This document shows positions 41,682 through 52,328 of a stretch of 64,000 nt of DNA, piece after piece. A program made the translations under genes and the position numbers. Origin of the DNA: Dioscorea cayenensis subsp. rotundata (lineage: Eukaryota; Streptophyta; Magnoliopsida; Dioscoreales; Dioscoreaceae); assembly GCF_009730915.1 (NCBI RefSeq), contig NW_024086924.1, forward strand, positions 124,001 through 188,000, written 5' to 3'. The notes below the pieces were generated by a model. That model was not told the origin of the DNA. It did no database searches and worked only from the letters and a program-made list of their open reading frames with translations. How positions within the stretch are numbered: the stretch's first letter is position 1; each line of letters begins with the position of its first letter.

Positions 41682-42794
41682 GGTGAGGAAGAGGTATGTC
41701 AAGATAAGTGATGTAAAACAAGCGTTTCTTGGGACGCAACCCAAGTTTTTAATGTTTTTTTAGTTTTTAGTTGGTATTTGCATGAATAAGGCTTTAAGTG
41801 TTGGTGTCTTGATTCTTAGATGTTTTTTTTTTGCTGTGATTTTCTCGTGGACATTGTGGTCTTATCATGTGCCTAACTGTGTGTAGCAAATAATCTTGGT
41901 TGTTTGAGCGTGTTTTTCATGTTTTCTCTGGTTAAAATTGCATGTTAGGCAGGCTCTGAGTGTATATCTGTGTTCAAAAATTTTTTGCAAAGCCTGCAAG
42001 TTTTCTAAGTGTCTAGAGAAAACACACGCCCATTTGGAATTTTCGTACGGGCGTGTGTTTTTGTTCAAAGCTCATCTAGAGATGGCACAGGGGCATGGAC
42101 TCGCCACTGCGAGCGACCTTATGATGGTCCCCGCCCATGCGGAATTTCACTGCACGGGCGTGTGTTTCCCTGCAGAGACTTAGAGATTTTTCCGAGAAGA
42201 CACGGGGTGTGGACTCACCCACATGGATGATTCTATCAACAAGCATGAAGGGTGTGGGGAATTTCCACTTTTTACAGTGTGGTTCTTCTTGAAAAATTTC
42301 TCCTCCATCCCGAGACACGGGGCGTCGTGCACCCAGTGAGTGCCCGATGAAGGATTGGCGCTTTGTGTGGAATTGCCCGCGCAGGGCGTGTAAACATAGA
42401 GAATTTTTCTCGGTTGAGATAGAAACCATAGGGGTATGCATACGCCCTTTTGTGGGTCGGGGCGCGCAGTGAGGAATTTTCTCCATGCCCGTGTTGATGC
42501 GTTCAGAAGCATAGTGTGTCATCCTGAGAAACCACAGGGGCGTGTGTCTGCCCTTGTGGGTCTCTCTCGTGTAGATGTATAGAACACTGGTTTTTATTTA
42601 AAATTTGATTTGCGTTTCTTTATCCTTCACTCCAAAACATTTAGAGAATACATCCTTGTACTCTCCTGATTTCACACCGTCAATTTAGAGGGTTTTCACT
42701 CCAGTTTTCTGGCCGTTTTCTAGTCTTTCATTCTCATTTCGGTAGTAAGCTTCTTCTTTATCTTTTCTTTACTCAATCTTCGTTCATTTTGTAG
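41682..42794 (+). other. Spacer of G with palindromes and splice-like ends
   Basis: Donor-like AG|GTGAGG at 41683 and the stem-loop at 41728-41745 (loop ACGCAA). Palindromes run from 41995 to 42575, with ACACGGG-type units near 42088, 42202, 42313, 42430 and 42533, a period close to 110 as in element A but more diverged. It ends with CATTTTGTAG at 42794, where an acceptor would be expected. Confidence 0.6.
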
Positions 42795-42843
42795 CACCAT
42801 CATCGTCAGCAGCAACGGAGCCCAAGTATGACACCGACGCTTG
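42795..42843 (+). pseudogene. ORF2 remnant of element G
   Basis: Only the last codons of ORF2 survive: APSSSAATEPKYDTDA then TGA, matching the STSAAAAQEPERSTDT end of element A ORF2. About 390 codons are deleted, from the acceptor-like TAG to this tail. Confidence 0.65.
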
Positions 42844-44142
42844 ATGCGTCTTTACTTTACTTTCTTCTTATTTTTTGCATTTTATTTTTTGCATTTAATT
42901 TTGGACTTTTATACCCATAAAGGACCTTCCTTCTGAGTATCTTTTAGTTTTGCCTCGAGTTATATTTCATTGCTCTATTTCTATATACTTTAGTTGTTTT
43001 TGTTGATTGAGCTTCACTAAACCCCCTTATGTATGCGTACGGATGGTCTTATCAGTATGGGAATTGAGAACTAGTCATGGACAATGTCAAGATGTTTTAC
43101 ACTTGGCCTTGTGTGCTTCACAACCCGTTGGAACTTCACTCCCAAGGATTTAGCTCCATTAAATGCACCACTAGAAGTCAGGGGAGTATTGTTTCAATTA
43201 CCCACTCTCACATGTGTTTTAAATTGTATTAATTTTATTGTGCTTGCATGCGTACATTGAGGGCAATTTACATCTTAAGTGTGGGGGGAGTTCACATTAC
43301 ACATGTCCTTTATATAAGTTTTGATTGACATACATGCTCACATAGCCAATGGCGATTCACCTTAGTTGCAATGCTTATATTCTTGTGTTTAGGAAAAATT
43401 TTAACATTGAATGTTCTCATGCTCTAGTTTTTACTTGAATTTCTAGGAATTTTTGCCCGATGAATATTTGTGCACCACTCACTCATGAAACTCTTTTGGA
43501 AACTCAAGTTCGATGTTTAAGGGACTAATTAGTTTTGTTTCTTGTGTTATTTTGCCAAAAAAATGGAAAAAGGAAAAAGGAAGAACAAAATACTTTTATT
43601 GTTTGATTGTGCTTGTTGGATGGAAAGAGCTACCACCTATGAAGTATGAAGCTACTCTCATAAGTCAGATACTAGTTATGCCCTAATGAGAGAAAAAGCT
43701 ATCTCATAGGATGAGTGAAAGCTACCACCCTGGTAGAAAGAGCCACCACCTTGGAAGTGTGAAAGCCACCTTAGCGGCCGCTTTGGAAAGAGCTACCATA
43801 GAGGATATGTGAAGCTACTACCACCTTTTTAATATGTGTTACTTTTTGTAGATAAATAAGTCCTTTATACTTAGAACTTTAAGGAGTATACTTTGGGTTG
43901 ACTTGAGTGAGTTTGCACACTCATTTACACAATTTTGGGTTTGTTGTCCTTTTTTTATTCAAGTTTTTAGCTAGAGCATTGATTTTTCGTATTTAATGTT
44001 AAAATTTCCCTTACTTGTAGAATGCTCTCTTTGTATGCTTTGGTGAACCTAAGGCCAAGCACTTCCAATATTTCCTTCGTCTATTCTTCAATGTTTTATT
44101 TTTTTTCTTGAGGACAAGCAAAAGCTTAAGTGTGGGGAAGTT
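42844..44142 (+). other. 3' UTR and polypurine tract of G
   Basis: Same order as in A: AAAGGACCTTCCTTCTGAG hairpin region (42918-42937), TACATTGAGGGCAATTTA (43253-43270, one stem mismatch) followed by CTTAAGTGTGGGGGG, the AAGCTACC block (43622-43823), and the terminal CTTAAGTGTGGGGAAG tract (44125-44142). Non-coding. Confidence 0.8.
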
Positions 44143-46029
44143 TGAAAAGTGCTTGTGTGATAAGAATGTGAAGTGTTCTTTCGTTATGATGAGCATTAGT
44201 TTTAGCAGGTTTAAGCGTTAATACATGTGTATTTGTGTTCTTTTGTGCATGTAGGGTTGTGAAGTTAAGTATTAATAAAAGAAGCCAAAAGTAGATCGTG
44301 AATGCAATATTTGGTGGAATCTTGGAAGCAAGAAACGCGAAGACACAAGTGGGGCTCTAAGATACGTGAATGTATGCCAACCTCCATGTATTCAAACCAT
44401 TACAATGAGTTGGAGGGGCATGAAGGCAGTCACATTTGCGTATCCCAACTTGTGCAATGATAGCAAGATCTCACCAATGAACCCGTTTATTAAAGAAGCG
44501 ACACAATCTATGACAAAAATGTGTGTCCGTTTATGTTGCCTCGATGAAAAGTGGATTTGGGAGTGTTTTTGGCCGGGGTACCTTAGCAAGTTACTGCAGT
44601 AAATAACTGTAGCAACTTAATGTAATAGTTATTGTTCACAGTCGGCCGAAAATCAGAATTCTAGAGAATCCACACTGGCGTGTGGAAATTCTACAGGCCC
44701 GTGTCAAAATTCCACAGGGGCGTGTGGAACATCCACAGGCCTGTGTGGATACCTGATTCCAGCCTATTTAAAGTCATTTTTCAGCCCGATTTCAGGATTC
44801 TTTTCTCCATCTTTTCCCCAACTTGAGAGAGGGCGGCTAGGGTTTTGAGAGGTATTGGTAAGGGATTTGGAGAGGTTCTACGGCTTGGACATCGCACTCC
44901 ATTTGTGAGAAGATTAGTGGGAGAGCTTTCATCGGCACCAATCCGGCGAGGTGTATCCTAGGCCAGACAAAGGGACCTTTGGAAGAGTTAAGGCTTCTCC
45001 ACAAGATCATCATCATGACTATCGAGGGGGTTTTCTGTGGATTATTTGCTTTTGCATTCGATTTCATTGTTGATTGTAACTGGCTCCATGGAGTGCTAAA
45101 TCCCCTAGTGGGTACTTTGATTTGTGAACCCTAGGATGTATTTGTTTCATTAAACCTTTTATTATGCTTTCATTAATTGATGCTTTAATTGAGTTCCAAT
45201 CTTGAATGCTTAATTGAATGATTTCTCACTTAGAGTGACACTAGGGTTGAGAGTCTATATTGGTAACCTTTGTGGATGGGTAACACGCCATGAGGGTTAG
45301 ACAAAGTTAGATTGGAGAGGGTTGAGAGAGTGAGTCGAGAGGTAGCGGAGCGTCCCTTTTCCGCTTTGATTTGATTTACTCTACCTCCACATTCCAAGAG
45401 TTCTTTGTGGTCATAGTAGAGTGAACGGGCTAAGGGATGACCTTCCGCTGGGCTTAGTTGCAAAGGCAATGGAATGAAGCGTTGAAGTGATTTTAGCACC
45501 TATGGCTTAATTGTGATTAGGGACTTTTCACTTGGACCAAAGGGTTAGGTCTACACATAGGAATAGGGTTTATCACTTGGAATGCCTAGAAATCATTGTG
45601 ATTCTGTACGAGTGTGAGGCGTTGAGATTGCTCGATTTATCCTCGGGGATATGTATTGAGTCAGGTTTGGTTGACCTTAGATTTGGGACTATGTATTAAA
45701 GGATCTCCATGACTCATTAATGCATTAGTTAGGAAACAAACTAGAGGGTTTGGCACTTGAAATGATCGTCCTAGGTGGAATAATATCTAAGTATCCCATT
45801 TATATCGATTGCCTTACTTCCCCTTTACTTGTGCTTCTTTTTCCTGTCTCTTTTATTCTTGTTTACATTACATCTTGTTAACAAAATCATTATTCATCTT
45901 TCACTTAGTTAAGAAAACAATTTAAATATTTTTATTCCCTACTTCCTATTGATACGATACCCACTCACCCTGGATTTTATTACTCGACAAACCCGTGCAC
46001 TTGCAGGGCATATGGAAGGGGCATTGTCA
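44143..46029 (+). mobile_element. 3' LTR of element G
   Basis: Starts TGAAAAGTGCTTGTGTG after the polypurine tract, ends GGGGCATTGTCA, 1887 bp. CTATTTAAAG box at about 44764-44773. Palindromes (CACACTGGCGTGTGG, CACAGGGGCGTGTGG and CACAGGCCTGTGTGG) at 44672-44750 lie just upstream. Confidence 0.85.
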
Positions 46030-46032
46030 CAT

Positions 46033-47785
46033 TGACACACCCTTTTGCGTGTGCGTGCCCAAGTGCACGGGTTATCGATGTAATAAAATACCCTGTTGAG
46101 TGGGTAGTTGTATCCATTGGGAATAGTGCTCAAAAACACAAGTATTGCTATTTACCTATAGTGAAGATGATGCCAGAGTGTTGTGAATAATATCAATGTG
46201 AATTAAAATAAAGTAAAGAAGAAAGAGACGCAATAGAGAAGTAGGAGATGCAATCGATAGAAAATGGGGCACCCAGACATTGCTCACCCAAGGACTATTG
46301 TTTTTAGTGCAAGACAAGTCATTATGTCTCCTAACTGATGTCTAATGAGTGATGAAAATCCTAAGACACATGGTCCCAAACTTAAGGTCAACCGTGACTA
46401 ACCCTTATACTATGCCCCGGCGGAAAGGGATACTCTCGACGCCTTACACTGTTTGGAGTTGCATAAAAATTTGGGGACTCCAAGTGATAAACCCTATTCT
46501 ATTGCTTGCACAACTAAGCCCAGCGGAGTTTGTTTATTAGCACTTCACTCTATCATGACCGGAAAAAACTCTTGGAATGTGGAGGTAGGATAAATCACAT
46601 CGGAATTGAAACTGACATTCCGCTACCTCTCTACTCAACCTCTCAACCCTCTCTAACCTAGCTTTATTTAATCCTCATGATGTGTCACTCATCTACAAGG
46701 ATTACCAAAATAGATTCTCAACCCTAGTGTCATTCTAAGGGAAAATTAATTCAACAAGCATTCAAGTTTGGAACTCAATTAAAAACATCAATTAAAGAAA
46801 CATAATGAAAGGTTAATAAAACAAAATCATCCTAGGGTTTACAAGTCCAAGCACCCACTAGGGGTTTAGCTCTCCATGGAGCAACATACAATCAATAGTG
46901 AAATCGAATGTAAAAGTATGCAATCCATAAGTAAAACCCCCTTATAGTCTGTATCGATGGTCTTGTGGAATAGCCTCATCTTCTCCAAGGGTTCCCTCAT
47001 CAAGCCTAGGGCACACCTCGCCGAATCAATGCTGATGAAAGCTCCCCTAATAACTATCTGCCAAAGAAACGCCATGTCGAAGGCTGTAGAACCACTCCTA
47101 AGGCCTAGCTAAAGCCTCTCAAAACCCTAGCCGCGAGCACCTCCAAAGGTAGGAAAAAGATAGGAAAAAGATCTCCTAAAACATCTAAAATCACGGCTTA
47201 AATAGGGTTGGAATCGAGCATCCACACGGGCATGTAGAATTTCCACATCGCTGTGTGAATTTCCAGGAATTGAATTTTTGTGAGCTGTGAAGAGTAACTA
47301 CTACATTAATTTTTACTATAGTGATTTGCTATAGTACACTACTACAGTGCTTCATCAAAATACTCCCGAATCCACACTTTTCATTGAGGCCACATGAATG
47401 GGCACATTTGCATGGGGTAGATTGCGTTGCGTCTTTAATAAAATCACATTGGATGAAGATCTTGCTAGTATCGCACATGTTAGAACACATGAGTGTGACT
47501 GCCTTTGTGCCTCTCCAATTTGTATGTTCACTCGAGCACAATGGAGGTTGGCACACACTGACATGTCTTTGAGCACAATTTGTGTCTTCACGTTTGTTCA
47601 ATCCAAGACTTCATAAAAAATTGCATCCACGATCTACTTTTGGTTCCTTTCTTCCACTATTGTCTCCATAACCCTACATGCATAAAAGAACACAAATGCA
47701 CATGCATAAGCAATAAAATCTGAGAAAAGTAATGCTCAATGTAAGAAGAAAATACTTCGTATTACTAATACATAAGTACGTATCA
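46033..47785 (-). mobile_element. LTR B2, probably solo
   Basis: Minus strand TGATACGTACTTATG to GGGTGTGTCA, 1753 bp, close to LTR B1 (1713-3540). No internal region adjoins either end. Flanks are CACAT (left) and GGCAT (right), which do not form a clean duplication, so it may be a solo LTR with a mutated or rearranged flank. It abuts the 3' LTR of G tail-to-tail. Confidence 0.75.
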
Positions 47786-48157
47786 GGCATCCACACTGGA
47801 GTGTGGGAGGCCATGTGGAACCCCAATTTCTTATTATAAAAGGTTGCTCAAGTGATGTTTAGGTATCTTTTTGCATAAATTTTAGAGGAAAAAAGATGAC
47901 TCGGGTTTGGAAATGAGAACTTTGCACGTAAGGGAGTGTTTCTTCTTTACCATTCATCAATTCCTCCTTTGGATAGGTATTGGGGAAGCGCTGAAGATTT
48001 GATTCAGAGGGGTGTTCCCTCACTCATCATATGGATTCTTGAAGAAGTTTAAGCGGCTCTTGGAGACCATCGGCATGGATTAAAAGGGTGATATTCTTAT
48101 GGATTTCATTTGTTTTCATTCATTGATTGACTATATATTATATTTCTCCATGGAGAG
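47786..48157 (+). mobile_element. LTR fragment, plus strand
   Basis: Begins with a CCACACTGGAGTGTGG palindrome, then an AT-rich box (TTCTTATTATAAAAGG, about 47835), 'gagaccatcggcatgga' and CTCCATGGAGAG, the usual order in the middle of these LTRs. The 5' third and the 3' part are missing. It is cut at 48158 by the end of another LTR. Confidence 0.6.
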
Positions 48158-48403
48158 TGACACACCTCTTGCGTACATGTGCCACAAGTGCATGGGTGTC
48201 GAAGTAATAAAGTATCGAGTGAGTTAGGTAGTCAAATCAACAAGGAATGGAAGTATTAGTAATGGCTACTTCTAAGTTATCTAGGCAGAATCAAGAATAT
48301 GATGAAATGAACTTAATCTTGAGAATATGAATGTCACAAGCAAACAAGAAAGTGTCAAACTGATGGAAGTCTCAATCAATAAAAATGAGGTACCCAGGCA
48401 ATG
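48158..48403 (-). mobile_element. 3' LTR remnant of J
   Basis: Plus-strand TGACACACCTCTTGCG then 'gccacaagtgcatgggtgtcgaagtaataaagta', i.e. the reversed end of an LTR, up to 'gaggtacccaggcaatgcc'. The sequence then changes to spacer palindromes. It resembles the start of the J 5' LTR (52329 onward). Confidence 0.6.
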
Positions 48404-48966
48404 CCCGTGTGCCGCCCACAGGGTCATCCACAGGGGCAGACACACGTCCTTGTGTCTTCTCGTGATGGAGACCTTTAACTCTGCAAAGATCCACACGCCC
48501 CTGTGGAGATTCCACATGGGCATGTGGCCATCATTAGGTCGCTCATAGGGGCATTTTGTGTCTTCTTCAGATGGAGAAGTTGAGTTCTAAAAGGAAACAC
48601 ATGCCCATGTGGAAATTCCACAAGGCTGTTTGTTTTTTTTTATTACTCAGAAAAGTTGTAGACTCTGTAGAACAAATCTGCAACACCATTATACTATACA
48701 GAGACTGCAAATACAGTTAATAATTGACCAGAGGCACATGAAAACACTCTCAAACGACTTAAAACTTCACCAAACACATTGAAGCATGATAAAACACCAA
48801 TGGTCCACAAGAAAAACTCAGCAATAGTATATAAAAATCAAGACACCAACACTAAAGCTTTTATTCATGCAAAACTAAACTAAAACCTAGAAAAACAACT
48901 AAGACTTGGGTTGCCTCCCAAGAAGCGCTTGTTTGACATCAGTAAGCTTGATATACCTGTCCTTAC
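48404..48966 (-). other. Spacer of J: palindromes, stem-loop and donor-like site
   Basis: Palindromic CACAGGGG/CCCCTGTG and CACATGGGCATGTGG units at 48404-48640, the conserved stem-loop at 48905-48922, and the minus-strand GAG|GTAAGG donor-like site at 48965-48966. 48640-48900 is plain AT-rich DNA. Confidence 0.6.
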
Positions 48967-51900
48967 CTCATGGGGCTTCCTGAATAAATGTTGCCTTCTT
49001 ACCTAAAACTTGAAAGCACGATGAACACAAATTTTGCAAGGTAGAGGGAGAGTGATCGAGTTTGTTACCACACAAGGGTTCATCACCCTTACTTCATGAA
49101 TCCTTGTTCCTACTAACATTGGGGTGCTTCTTGTGACGTCTCCTTAATCGTTTGAGCTTTTGGATCATCCACTTCATGTCTCTCCTCCAACTTCCTCTTG
49201 TTGGTCAAGGGGTCCTTGAGAAACTTTGCATAGCGAGACATTTGAGACAACACCTCCACAAATGGGATATTGATGTGCAACTGCTTGAATAGACCCAAGA
49301 ACTTCTTGTATTGCTCATCATTTTGGTTGTTCTTCAATTTTGAAGGATAAGGTATTCTTGGCTTATAAGGTGGGGGTGCCATCTCCTTCTTTTTGACTCT
49401 CTCCTAAACTTCCATGACCTCGGGTGACTAACCATTGGTCTTCTCACTAGGGAGCCTACTCTCAACTTCATGACCACTTCTCAAAGTGATCACCTTCACA
49501 TATTCTCTTATGTTTATCTCCATGTTGCTAGATAAACTCCCTTGAGGTCTTTATGAAAGTGACTTTGCAATTTGGCCAACTTGATTCTCCAAGTTATGCA
49601 ATGATGCGGTGTGGTTGCAAAGTGTGGCTTCAACAGATTTAAATCTTATATCTGATGATTGAATGAACTTGGTTAAAGCTTCTCTAAGTCAACCATCCAT
49701 TTTTCCAACCCTGAAACTCGATTCTCCATATTTGGAGCTTGTTAATGTTGTTGTTGGAAATCTGGTGGTGACATAGCCTTCTGTTGTCCTTGATTACTCC
49801 AAGAAAGGGTTGGGTGGCTCCTCCAACCTGGATTGTAAGTGTTGCTATACGGATATCCTTGCCATCTCATTGCATTACCTACAAACTCAACATGTTCCAC
49901 AGAAGTGGTGCCACCAATAGAAATCGAGCAATCAGATGGAGCATGTCCTCGGCCATACCTAGGGCAACTCATCACTGAAGCCCCTCTAGGAGAAGTTAGA
50001 GTGTCTTACTTCTTTCTTAATGATTCAACATGGGCCGCTAATGATGTGACTGCATCAATCTCATGAAGTCTGGCTACCTTCTTTCTGTCTCATGTGTTCC
50101 ACTAATAACTGTTCATGGCCATTTCTTCAATAAGATGTCGGGCTTCTTCGGGAGTCTTGCTTCCTAAGGTATTCATGCTGCTGCATCAAGTAACTTCTTT
50201 GGACTTGGGTTCAAACCATTATAGAAGGTTTGGATGATCATCCACTCGTGGAACCCATGTTGAGGACATTTCCGTAGGAGATCCTTTAACCTATCCCATG
50301 TCTCAAAAAGAGACTCCAATTCCATTTACACAAAAGAAGATATCTCATTTCTAACCTTCACAGACTTTCCGAGAGGAAAATATCGGGTAAGAAAAGCTTC
50401 TACCATTTCCTCCCATGTAGTGATCGATGCACTAGGTAATGAATGTAACATTGCTTTGCTATCCCTTTCAAGGAAAATGGGAAGGCCCTCAACTTGATAG
50501 TATCATCCATAACACCATTAATCTTGAGCATGTCACACACTTTTCAAGAAGTTCTCAATATGGTTGTTTGGATCCTTATTCGCCAAACCATTAAATTGTG
50601 CTAACTACTGTAACATCTGAATGAAGCCTAGATTGAGCTAAAAACTTTGAGCTGTGATTGGTGGCCTCATAATCCTGGATTGTGTGCCAAGAACTACAGG
50701 TCTGTGACATGACCGAATATGCGTGTAAACCGCAAGTGCATGGGTTTTGAAGTAATAAATCCCAGGTGAATGGGTATCGTATCCATAGGGAATAGTGAAT
50801 AGAAACACAATGATTGCTATCTAACTATGATGAGAATAAATCAATGGTATGATGAATGAGAGTGATATAAAAAGAGATAAAAGAAATAAGAGAGAGAGAG
50901 ACACAATAATTGAGAGGAAAAAAAGGCAATCGATATAAATGGGGTACCCGGATATTGTTCCGCCAAGGATAATCGTTTCAAGTGCAAGAACCCTCTATTA
51001 TACTTTCTAACTGATGCAATAATGAGTCGTGGATATCCTTAAATACATGGTCCCAAATCTAAGGTCAACCATGCCTAACTCTATACATGTCCCGGAGGAG
51101 AAATTGAATAACCTCTCAACCTCGCACTCGTATAGAATCACAATGAGTTCTAGGGATTACAAGTAGTAAATCCTCTTCCTAGATGTAGATCTAACCCTTT
51201 GGTCCAGGTGGAAGGTCCATAGTCACAATTAAGCCCTAGGTGCTAAAATCACTTCAACGCTTCATTCTGTTGCCTCTGCAACTAAGCCCCAGCGGAAGGT
51301 CATCCCTTAGCCCATTCACCCTATTATGACCGCAAAGAACTCGAGGAAATAGAGGTAGGATAAATCACACCGGAGGGGAAAGGGGATGCTACGCTACCTC
51401 TCGACTCACCCTTTCAACCCTCTCCAATCTAGCTTTATCTAACTCTCGTGGTGTGTCACTCACTCACAAGGGTTACAAAGGTGAACTCTCAACCTTAGTG
51501 TCACTCTAAGGGAGCATTCAGTCAATCAAGCATTCAAGATTGTAACTCAAATAAAACATCAATTAATGAAAGTATAATAATAAGGTTTAATGAAACAAAT
51601 ACATCATAGGGTTTACAAATCCAAGTACCCACTAGGGGGTTTAGCTCTCCATGGAGCCAGTTACAATCAATGAAATCGAATCTAAAAACAAGTAATCCAT
51701 AGAAAACCCCCTTAGTAATCATGTTGATGGTCTTGTGGAGTGGCCTCGTCCTCTCCAAAGGTCCTCTTGTCAAGCCTAGGGCACACATCGCCAAATCGGT
51801 GGCTATGAAAGCTCCCCCAATAACCTTCTTCCAAGTGGAGCACGGTGTCGAAGCCGGAGAACCACTCCAAAAGCCTTGCCAAAACTACCATGGGCGTGTG

Positions 51901-52181
51901 GAATTTCCACATGCCGGTGTGGATTCTCTGTTTTCATCCTTCTTCGGCCGGCTATAAACAGTACCTACTGCAATGTTTTGCTACAGTATTTACTAAAAGT
52001 GTCTGGCATAATCTAAAAGTGTCCTCTGATACTCATGTTGTTCTGCCATATTATCAGACCCTTCACCTTCTGTCTCAGCTTGATTTGACTGTTTTTGCAC
52101 AGGTTCTTTTCCCTTTCTGTGAATTCTTCTTTTAATATCTGGATCATCTTCAACCAATGTCAAAGGATTTCCTCGGGTCAT
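48967..52181 (-). pseudogene. Gag of element J, split by LTR K
   Basis: ATG at 52181 (MTRGNPLTLVEDDP), 11 bases after an acceptor-like TTTGTTGCAG. The N-terminal part runs to 52006 and resumes at 50699. Then come degraded capsid-domain sequence (50600-50200), a zinc-knuckle relic C-x2-Y-x3-H-x4-C (second Cys lost, about 49960) and QLHINIPFVEVLSQMSRYAKFL (about 49280). The protease is deleted: the frame jumps from TNKRKLEE (about 49190) to a gag end near 48970. Many stops. Confidence 0.7.
50705..52000 (-). mobile_element. LTR K in gag of J, 5' end missing
   Basis: Plus-strand TGACATGACCGAATATGCG (LTR end) to the ACAGTATTTACTA region. Flanked by GTCTG at 50700-50704 and 52001-52005, and gag of J resumes at matching codons on both sides, so the target duplication is intact. 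About the first 450 bases of U3 expected by comparison with G are absent, so the LTR no longer starts with TG. CATGGGCGTGTGG / CACATGCCGGTGTGG palindromes remain at 51890-51925. Confidence 0.75.
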
Positions 52182-52304
52182 AACCTGGAGCTGCAACAAA
52201 GAAAGAAAAACAAATCAAAATAATAGAAGAATAAGAAAGTGTGAAATAGAACAAGTGATGAATAGCTAAAATAGCAAAGTGCAAAATGCTTCCAAAATAC
52301 CTAT

Positions 52305-52322
52305 TCTCCAGTAACGGTGCCA
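52305..52322 (-). promoter_or_regulatory. Primer-binding site of J
   Basis: Minus strand TGGCACCGTTACTGGAGA, a tRNA-Asp type site with three changes, six bases inside the 5' LTR. Confidence 0.7.
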
Positions 52323-52328
52323 AAAACT

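Larger units (their letters stand above)
39647..46029 (+). mobile_element. Element G, deleted Athila-like element
   Basis: A truncated 5' LTR (39647-40631), degraded primer site, short gag-derived coding region, palindrome-rich spacer, ORF2 reduced to its last codons, 3' UTR, polypurine tract and full 3' LTR (44143-46029). Internal length is only 3.5 kb. It shares every non-coding landmark with element A but has lost the capsid domain, protease and nearly all of ORF2. Confidence 0.8.
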
